From the NCBI GenBank assembly GCA_002308955.1, contig DBWJ01000061.1, forward strand, positions 14,028 through 44,191: 30,164 nt of DNA. Direction: 5' to 3'. Shown here piece after piece: positions 1 through 5,818 of the stretch (the stretch's first letter is position 1; each line of letters opens with the position of its first letter). Below the pieces are notes generated by a model that was given only the letters and a program-made list of their open reading frames with translations, ran no database searches and had not been told where the DNA came from. Origin of the DNA: Lachnoclostridium sp. UBA1241. GTDB taxonomy: Bacteria; Bacillota; Clostridia; Lachnospirales; Lachnospiraceae. The position numbers and the translations under genes are program-made.

Positions 1-25
1 CAAATGCAATGACTTCCCAGTTCAT
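1..25 (-). CDS. start of an unidentified gene, cut by the window edge
   Basis: An ATG (reverse complement of 23-25) preceded by TGAGGA six bases upstream opens a frame reading MNWEVIAF before the window ends. It lies 21 bases after the stop of the hexapeptide-repeat gene, so it is probably the next gene of the nagB-glmM operon. Eight residues are too few to assign a family. The call rests on the ribosome binding site and the operon position only. Confidence 0.5.
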
Positions 26-46
26 ACGGTTTCCTCACTTTTTTGT

Positions 47-727
47 TTATTCGTTCTTATCAACTACCTCAACAACTTTACCGCTCTTAAAAATACTATA
101 GCTCGGAATCACACCGCGAACTGACGATGTCGGGTAAATGTTCGAATGGCATCCGATTACCGTTCCGGGGTTCAAAACGCTGTTGCAGCCGACCTCAACG
201 AAATCGCCGAGCATGGCTCCGAACTTCTTTAATCCGGTCTCAATGGACTCCTCTTTCGTTTTCACTACGACCAAAGTCTTGTCGCTCTTCACATTTGACG
301 TTAGGGAACCGGCGCCCATGTGGGACTTATAACCGAGCACGGAGTCACCGACATAATTGTAATGCGGGACCTGCACGCCGTCGGAAATAATCACGTTTTT
401 AAGTTCTACGGAGTTACCGACAACGCAGCCGTCACCGATTAGAGCGCTTCCGCGGATAAATGCGCAGTGGCGAACTTCCGTATTCTCCCCAATGATGCAC
501 GGAGAACCGATGTATGCGGAAGGGAAAACCTTCGCGGTTTTGGCAATCCATACGCCTTCCTCGGGATGGTCGTATTTCTCCGGATCAAGGGAAGCGCCGA
601 TTTCCAGGATAATGCTTTTGATAGATGGGAGAATCTCCCAAGGATATGTCACTTTCGAAAGCCAGGGCCAGGCAAGCGAATGCCCGGGCTCAAACAATTC
701 CGAATTTTTCAACTGAATAGTACTCAT
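47..727 (-). CDS. GlmU-like left-handed beta-helix protein (lone acetyltransferase-type domain)
   Basis: A 226-residue protein with hexapeptide repeats from about residue 60 to 205, which form a left-handed beta-helix. Residues 121-128 (PHYNYVGD) followed by GAGSLTSN (138-145) align with the acetyl-transfer site of GlmU, where the catalytic His sits in HLTYLGD; His122 is the likely equivalent. The N-terminal pyrophosphorylase domain of GlmU is missing, since full GlmU is about 450 residues. Similar short proteins in Lachnospiraceae are, as far as I recall, often labelled UDP-GlcNAc pyrophosphorylase, which would be misleading because no nucleotidyltransferase domain is visible. The start is ATG with GGAGG close upstream, 19 bases after glmM. 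Position after glmM suggests acetylation of glucosamine-1-phosphate or a related amino sugar. The fold is firm and the substrate is inferred. Confidence 0.85.
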   Translation of the reverse strand: MSTIQLKNSELFEPGHSLAWPWLSKVTYPWEILPSIKSIILEIGASLDPEKYDHPEEGVWIAKTAKVFPSAYIGSPCIIGENTEVRHCAFIRGSALIGDGCVVGNSVELKNVIISDGVQVPHYNYVGDSVLGYKSHMGAGSLTSNVKSDKTLVVVKTKEESIETGLKKFGAMLGDFVEVGCNSVLNPGTVIGCHSNIYPTSSVRGVIPSYSIFKSGKVVEVVDKNE

Positions 728-746
728 AAACCCTCCTACCCGACTG

Positions 747-2099
747 TTATCTGACTTTCAACAAATGTCCGGACTTGCGGATGGCATCGATAATCTTATC
801 CACCTCCGCGTTGCACTCCTCATAGGTGCCTGCCTCGGACATGACACGAAGCACTTCCTCGGTACCGCTCGGACGAAGCAGCACGCGGCCGTTGTTTCCG
901 AGCGAAGCCGTACAGGCTTCCACCTGAAGCGTTACGGCAGGATCCTGCATCGTTCCCTGCTTGTCATCCACTTCCACGTTCTTTAAAACCTGCGGATAAA
1001 GCGGAACCTCTGAAGCTAGTGCGGAAAGCGGCATCTCCGTATCAATCAAAACCATCATTACCATGATTGCCGTCAGGATTCCGTCACCGGTACGCGCGTA
1101 TTTACGGAATATAACATGACCGGAATTCTCTCCGCCGATTACATGGTCATTGGCCTTCATATTCTCATATACATAACGGTCACCGACCTTTGTCTTCTCG
1201 TAATCGATGCCGATGCGGTCAAGTGCCTTGTAAAGACCGAAATTGGACATGATCGTCGTTACAACGGTATTACTCGGAAGCTGTCCGATTCTCTTCAGGT
1301 ACTTCGCGCAGATATACATAATCTGGTCGCCGTCAACAACATTTCCGTTTTCATCGACGGCAAGACAGCGGTCCGCGTCTCCGTCAAATGCGAAGCCGAC
1401 ATCCACACCCTTTTCTTTTACAAATTCGCAAAGACCTTCAATATGCGTGGAGCCGCACTTTTCATTCACGTTAATGCCGTTAGGCTCATTGTTGATCACA
1501 TAAGTCTTCGCTCCGAGCGCATCGAATACGGAACGGGCTATCATCCAGGAACTGCCGTTTGCGCAGTCCAAAGCAACCTTACGGTTTTCAAAAGATTTCG
1601 TTGCTACATTGGTCAGATATCCGATATAGCGGTTCCGTCCGCTGTAATAGTCTACGGTGCATCCGATATCGGCTCCGGTTGCGAAGGGGATTTCTTCGCA
1701 CCGTCCGTCGAGATAATCCTCGACAAGATCCTGAACCTCGTCTTCCATCTTCTCTCCGTCACCATTCATCAGTTTAATGCCGTTATCGGTGAACGGGTTG
1801 TGGCTTGCGCTGATCATGATTCCGCAGTCAAAGCCGTCGGTACGCGTAATAAAGGAAACACAGGGCGTTGTCGTAACATGCAAAAGATATGCATCCGAGC
1901 CGGAGGAAGTAATGCCTGCGGCAAGCGCATTCTCATACATATAGGAGGAACGTCTCGTATCCTTTCCGATAACGATTTTCGCATGATGCTCACGGCCGTA
2001 ATACCAGCCGAGAAAACGTCCGATCTTAAACGCGTGATCCGCCGTCAGAACCGTTCCGGACTTACCGCGAAATCCGTCTGTACCGAAATATTTACCCAT
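747..2099 (-). CDS. glmM: phosphoglucosamine mutase
   Basis: A 450-residue alpha-D-phosphohexomutase, the usual GlmM length. It interconverts glucosamine-6-phosphate and glucosamine-1-phosphate on the path to UDP-GlcNAc and peptidoglycan. Residues 97-110 (SASHNPFTDNGIKL) hold the phosphoserine, Ser99. DGDADR at 239-244 binds the metal. RPSGTEEVLRVM near the C-terminus binds the substrate phosphate. The opening GKYFGTDGFRG is typical of GlmM. I chose the ATG at 2099 because it gives this standard N-terminus, with AAAGGA about ten bases upstream. The frame extends 20 codons further up, but that extension runs through the 2136-2159 hairpin. It follows nagB, which uses the same substrate in the opposite direction. 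Confidence 0.93.
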   Translation of the reverse strand: MGKYFGTDGFRGKSGTVLTADHAFKIGRFLGWYYGREHHAKIVIGKDTRRSSYMYENALAAGITSSGSDAYLLHVTTTPCVSFITRTDGFDCGIMISASHNPFTDNGIKLMNGDGEKMEDEVQDLVEDYLDGRCEEIPFATGADIGCTVDYYSGRNRYIGYLTNVATKSFENRKVALDCANGSSWMIARSVFDALGAKTYVINNEPNGINVNEKCGSTHIEGLCEFVKEKGVDVGFAFDGDADRCLAVDENGNVVDGDQIMYICAKYLKRIGQLPSNTVVTTIMSNFGLYKALDRIGIDYEKTKVGDRYVYENMKANDHVIGGENSGHVIFRKYARTGDGILTAIMVMMVLIDTEMPLSALASEVPLYPQVLKNVEVDDKQGTMQDPAVTLQVEACTASLGNNGRVLLRPSGTEEVLRVMSEAGTYEECNAEVDKIIDAIRKSGHLLKVR

Positions 2100-2135
2100 A
2101 ATTATGATTTCCTTTCGCGAATTAAAATATGATAC

Positions 2136-2159
2136 GTGCCCTGTCTTCCGGCAGGGCAC
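2136..2159 (-). terminator. hairpin between nagB and glmM (attenuator or weak terminator)
   Basis: A perfect 8-bp stem, GTGCCCTG with CAGGGCAC, and an 8-base loop lie 12 bases after the nagB stop. On the minus strand the stem is followed by GTATCATATTTTAATT, which lacks the tight U-run of a full intrinsic terminator. It could reduce read-through into glmM or protect the nagB mRNA end. The structure is seen; the role is inferred. Confidence 0.5.
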
Positions 2160-2171
2160 TGAAATCCGTTA

Positions 2172-2894
2172 TTAACCGTTGTAGCAATCTTCATCACAAA
2201 CAAGAACAACATCATCATGAAGATTCAGGAAAGAAGCCGGGCAGGACGTGGTAACCGTTCCCTTAAGCATCTGCATTACGGCATCGTGTTTATTCTTTCC
2301 GTTAGCAAGAATAATGATCTTCTTAGCGGAAAGAATGGTACCCATTCCCATGGTAAGCGCATGCGTCGGCACATCGGCTGCACTCGCAAAGAATCTGGCG
2401 TTTGCATCGATTGTGTCCTCGGTAAGTTCCGTTACATGCGTAACCGGCACAAGCTCTGTATCGGGCTCATTAAACGCGATGTGACCGTTGCGGCCGATTC
2501 CCAAAACCTGGATGTCGGCTCCGCCGAGAGAACGCACATAAGCTTCGTAACGGGCAGCTTCCACATCTCCGTCCGAGGCAGCGCCGTTCGGCACATTCGT
2601 TTTCGCCTTATCGATATTGACATGGTCAAACAGGTTTTTATTCATAAAATAGCGATAACTCTGATCATTCTTCGGGCTGATCGGATAATACTCATCAAGA
2701 TTCACGGTTGTAACATCCGAAAAATCAATCTCACCCTTCTGGTTCATCTCGACAAGCTTCGCATACATTCCCTCTGGGGTCGAACCTGTCGCAAGACCGA
2801 GAATCGCGTTCTTTTTGTTCTTCATTACTTCGGCAACAATTTGGGCCGCCTTTTCGGATACTTCCTCATAGTTTTTGCAAACGATTACTTCCAT
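2172..2894 (-). CDS. nagB: glucosamine-6-phosphate deaminase
   Basis: A 240-residue NagB, which converts glucosamine-6-phosphate to fructose-6-phosphate and ammonia in the cytoplasm. LATGSTPEGMY (34-44) is the phosphate-binding region. NLDEYYPI (65-72) carries the catalytic Asp67. GIGRNGHIAFNEPD (132-145) carries His138 and Glu143. The position of E. coli Asp141 is Asn136 here, a replacement I recall as common in Gram-positive NagB. The E. coli C-terminal allosteric extension is absent, as in the short Gram-positive type. The start is ATG with AAGGAG seven bases upstream. It is the first gene of an operon with glmM and has a clear promoter. Confidence 0.95.
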   Translation of the reverse strand: MEVIVCKNYEEVSEKAAQIVAEVMKNKKNAILGLATGSTPEGMYAKLVEMNQKGEIDFSDVTTVNLDEYYPISPKNDQSYRYFMNKNLFDHVNIDKAKTNVPNGAASDGDVEAARYEAYVRSLGGADIQVLGIGRNGHIAFNEPDTELVPVTHVTELTEDTIDANARFFASAADVPTHALTMGMGTILSAKKIIILANGKNKHDAVMQMLKGTVTTSCPASFLNLHDDVVLVCDEDCYNG

Positions 2895-2933
2895 GTTCCT
2901 TCTCCTTAAAACTTACATTTTCTATATTATTCG

Positions 2934-2950
2934 AGAGAAAAATGTTCTCT
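2934..2950. promoter_or_regulatory. inverted repeat at the nagB transcription start, possible operator
   Basis: AGAGAA and TTCTCT form 6-bp inverted arms separated by five bases. The site begins four bases downstream of the predicted nagB -10 box, so it covers the likely transcription start. This is a usual place for a repressor site. It does not resemble the NagR/YvoA palindrome that I know. Regulator unknown. Confidence 0.35.
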
Positions 2951-2953
2951 GAA

Positions 2954-2982
2954 ATCATATACCAAAACGGCTTTTTTTGCAA
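2954..2982 (-). promoter_or_regulatory. sigma-A-type promoter of nagB operon
   Basis: On the minus strand TTGCAA (2977-2982) and TATGAT (2954-2959) are separated by 17 bases. The -10 box is one base from consensus. The nagB start codon is about 55 bases downstream of the predicted transcription start. The -35 region reads ACTTGCA, as in the mraZ and ftsZ promoters. Confidence 0.7.
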
Positions 2983-2998
2983 GTCTAAACTCGCTTTT

Positions 2999-3017
2999 TC
3001 ACCGATTTGTCACCGAT
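2999..3017. repeat. 8-bp direct repeat with 11-bp period upstream of nagB promoter
   Basis: TCACCGAT occurs at 2999-3006 and 3010-3017, one helical turn apart. It lies between the stop of the lipase-like gene and the nagB -35 box, with its near edge 17 bases upstream of that box. It may be a binding site for a dimeric regulator. No terminator hairpin is visible here for the upstream operon. Confidence 0.35.
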
Positions 3018-3019
3018 AA

Positions 3020-4951
3020 CTAAGACTCTTTTCTTTGCCTTTTCCGAACCACCAGAAGCACAACCAAAGCAGCTGCAATCAGGACCGAAAGAATGCAGAA
3101 AACAATCCCTCCGGGACGTCTTAGAAACGACTTCTCTTCTCCCGTCTTCTTCCCGGATGCCGGCACTTCTGTAGCCGTCGGTATCGGTGACGGCGCCAGA
3201 GTCGGCGCAGGTGTAGGCGTCGGGGTTGCCACTATCGTTACTTCGGACGGATCGGCCGGTTTGCCCTTTGAAACACCGTTCGGCGTAACCGGGGTAATTC
3301 CGGTGTCTTCGCCTTTTCGGACGCTTTCAAGTGTAGCCGTAAGACTGTCTCCTTCACATAACAAAAACTCCGGCGAATCCTCCCTAAGAACGAAAACCGC
3401 ACCGCTTCCCTTCTTCATCAGCACCTTCTGGTACTCATATTTCGAAACATCCCTGCAGTTCTGCATGTCATACACTGCGCTGATCACATTCACGCGGTTT
3501 TTCTTTCCTGCGGCAAATGCCACATACAGCGTTTCCGAAACCGGACACGACAGCAGGAACTCCTCTGAAATTCCGTAAGCTCCGCCGACTGCGGAATCCG
3601 TTACATAGGTAATATTCTTTCCGTCTCCAGTCAGCAAAAGGTTTCCGTCGGAATCGTATACGCTTACGTCCGCAACGCCGTCAAATACCATATAAAGATA
3701 ACTCGTCTTGCAGGTAAGCAGCACGCTTCCGTCTCCGAGCGTATCCAGCCAGGCCATGCATAATTCCGGCGCGTGCGCAATTCCGAAATTCATCACATCG
3801 CTTTCCCCCGGTTCCTGTTTCTTCATGTTGTCAAGATACTCAGAAACAACCGGCATGACAAGCGCTGACATGGCATTTCCCGTCACCTTCTCACCGAGAA
3901 CAACCGAGCGGATCATATCCTGAAAGTACTTCACGTAATTATCCGGGGAACCGACCAGATTCACAATCCGGTAGACGGAGTGATCTAAGAATACCGGCTG
4001 TCCGGTTTCAATCGTATATTTCGTCGCGTCCGAATAGGCAAAATACTTCTCAAGCATCTGCCCTTCAAGCGCTTCATATTCCGCACAGTTCTGCGGAGAC
4101 GGGAAGAAAAGCGTCACGCCGTAGCGGCGGTATCCCCATCTTCCGGGAGCCACCTTCGTCACAGCATCGATTTCATTTACAAAGGAGAAAATGTTATTGC
4201 AGACCTTACTCTTTTCGGAATCATCGGGAGCCTTCGAATTCATCGGACACTCGAAACAGTATGCATAGATGTTCTCAGGACGGATGTTTCCGAGTTTCCC
4301 GGCTTCCGACAGAAAATCAAGATCGGCTGCGGCCAGATTCGCAACCGCCGCGCCTCGGGAGTAGCCGGTCAGTAAAACCGAAACCTTCTTCTCCGACGGA
4401 ATCTTAAGGAGGTACTCCGAAACCTCTCCCGAAACCTTATCAGCTGCAGCCCGGAAGCCCTCGTGGTCGGTTCCGCTGCCGAGAGTAAAGTTGCTGGCCC
4501 ACTCGTCCTTATAGTTTCCGCCCCTTACCACGACAAATACGACACATTCCGTCTCACTTACCTCACGGATTCCGTATGCGAAACCGATCGTATCGGCGGT
4601 CGGCTTTCCGTAGTGAACGGTTTCCTCTGAATACTTAACGCCGAGTTTGTCAAAAAACGGCAGCAGATTCAGAGGTTCGGAAGTGTCCCCGATGCCGAAC
4701 CCGGCAACCGCCAGTCGAAGGGAAAAGGAAGCAAGCTCCATATTAAGCTCATAGGAGGAGCAATCAAAGAAACTGTCCCGGTAATAAAACGTGTTCTCCT
4801 TCTGCCGCTTTTCCTTCTCAACACCGGATGTAATGTAAGTATAAGTGCCTTCGATTTCCTCCGCAGCGGCGGATAAAGGCAGAAAAAGAGCGCAGAATAC
4901 CAACAGGAAAAGCCCTGTCAAAAACCGTATTCTGCGCCTCTTATACTCCAT
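3020..4951 (-). CDS. secreted, membrane-anchored lipase-like alpha/beta hydrolase with Thr/Pro stalk
   Basis: A 643-residue protein. Residues 1-31 form a signal peptide with a basic start, a hydrophobic core at 10-27 and an AAA-E cleavage-like site. The region 130-400 resembles class 3 lipases. TGYSRGAAVA (195-204) is the nucleophile elbow with Ser198. The stretch around NEIDAVTKV (259-267) offers Asp262, and HAPELCMAWL (393-402) offers His393 as remaining triad members; the last two are tentative. A Thr/Pro-rich stalk (about 570-597) precedes a transmembrane helix (615-635) and a basic cytoplasmic tail, so the catalytic part faces outside. The start at 4951 is chosen for AAGGGAG six bases upstream. 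An in-frame start eight codons earlier overlaps the peptidase gene before it and lacks such a site. It lies 11 bases after the serine peptidase gene. Substrate unknown. Confidence 0.75.
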   Translation of the reverse strand: MEYKRRRIRFLTGLFLLVFCALFLPLSAAAEEIEGTYTYITSGVEKEKRQKENTFYYRDSFFDCSSYELNMELASFSLRLAVAGFGIGDTSEPLNLLPFFDKLGVKYSEETVHYGKPTADTIGFAYGIREVSETECVVFVVVRGGNYKDEWASNFTLGSGTDHEGFRAAADKVSGEVSEYLLKIPSEKKVSVLLTGYSRGAAVANLAAADLDFLSEAGKLGNIRPENIYAYCFECPMNSKAPDDSEKSKVCNNIFSFVNEIDAVTKVAPGRWGYRRYGVTLFFPSPQNCAEYEALEGQMLEKYFAYSDATKYTIETGQPVFLDHSVYRIVNLVGSPDNYVKYFQDMIRSVVLGEKVTGNAMSALVMPVVSEYLDNMKKQEPGESDVMNFGIAHAPELCMAWLDTLGDGSVLLTCKTSYLYMVFDGVADVSVYDSDGNLLLTGDGKNITYVTDSAVGGAYGISEEFLLSCPVSETLYVAFAAGKKNRVNVISAVYDMQNCRDVSKYEYQKVLMKKGSGAVFVLREDSPEFLLCEGDSLTATLESVRKGEDTGITPVTPNGVSKGKPADPSEVTIVATPTPTPAPTLAPSPIPTATEVPASGKKTGEEKSFLRRPGGIVFCILSVLIAAALVVLLVVRKRQRKES

Positions 4952-4962
4952 AAATAACTCCC

Positions 4963-5796
4963 TTATGCTTCCCAAAAGCGAACATTTTTCTCTTTCAAAA
5001 AGCCCCGGATGATTTCAGCGCTCACACATTCCGTGTGAACCATCGGCCGCCCGTCAACCATGTGGGTAACGGTTCCGGTCACCATACCGAGAACAACACC
5101 GTCCCGGTCAAATACCGGCGCACCGCTGTAGCCTTCGCCCACCAGTCCGGAAATTTCAAATGTCATAAGCCGGTTCTCATCGTTCTTAACTGCACGGACA
5201 ATCATTCCCTCGGTGGGAAACGGCGTCGATGTATGCGTTCCGGAAGAAGTCCACTGAATCTCGTCCTTCTCACGGGAAAATGTGAAATCATCGAATTCCG
5301 TAACCGGATACCCGACTCTCGCCACACTCGTTCCGATCCTCGGCTTCTTTCCGTTTCCGAGAAGCAAAGCGTTTCCCTGATAAATCGGGGCGCCCTGCCC
5401 GCTCAGTCTTATGATTGCAAGGTCATAAAACGTATGCATCTCGATTCCGAGCTTCGCAATCTTTTCGTAACATCCCGGAAAATGATACCGCAGCTGGATT
5501 TTGGATTCTCCTTTTGCGTAATCATAACGACGTTCCATCCGGTTAATCTCGATACGCATGTTGGCTTCGGGAGGAATTCCGGCACGTTCCTTCTTGAAGG
5601 ATTCGTACCTGGCGTTTATCCGCGCCGACTTCATGATCTCTTCGGCAACATGACGGCTCGTAACCGCCTCGCCTTCCCGGTTCACAAAGAACATCGTCGC
5701 CATAGCGGGAATCACTTCATTCGATTTATACATACGGGATATGGTCTTAATGGGACGAACATATCCCGTTGCCTTTTCGATCGCATCAGCGAACAT
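4963..5796 (-). CDS. trypsin-fold serine peptidase, no signal peptide
   Basis: A 277-residue chymotrypsin-like domain protein. The likely triad is His49 in TSRHVAEE, Asp125 in YDLAIIRL and Ser224 in GEGYSGAPVFD. Order and spacing fit the S1/HtrA fold. The residue six before the Ser is Leu218, not Asp, so trypsin-type Lys/Arg preference is not expected by simple alignment. No signal peptide, transmembrane segment or PDZ domain is visible. It therefore appears cytoplasmic, unlike its two neighbours. The insert at about 58-105 is charged and not recognised. The start is ATG with AAGGAG six bases upstream, 22 bases after the C11 peptidase stop. It is probably co-transcribed and may act in a proteolytic cascade with the C11 enzyme, which is inference. 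Confidence 0.75.
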   Translation of the reverse strand: MFADAIEKATGYVRPIKTISRMYKSNEVIPAMATMFFVNREGEAVTSRHVAEEIMKSARINARYESFKKERAGIPPEANMRIEINRMERRYDYAKGESKIQLRYHFPGCYEKIAKLGIEMHTFYDLAIIRLSGQGAPIYQGNALLLGNGKKPRIGTSVARVGYPVTEFDDFTFSREKDEIQWTSSGTHTSTPFPTEGMIVRAVKNDENRLMTFEISGLVGEGYSGAPVFDRDGVVLGMVTGTVTHMVDGRPMVHTECVSAEIIRGFLKEKNVRFWEA

Positions 5797-5818
5797 AAAT
5801 AACTCCTTAGATAAATTC

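Noticed and set aside
1116..2132. 338-codon open frame on the plus strand
   Set aside because: It is fully antisense to glmM, has no ribosome binding site or recognisable domain, and arises from GC-rich third codon positions of the real gene.
2972..3000. Weak hairpin with a T-run on the plus strand after the lipase-like gene
   Set aside because: The stem has a mismatch and only six positions, the T-run is on the wrong strand for the gene, and no plus-strand gene exists.
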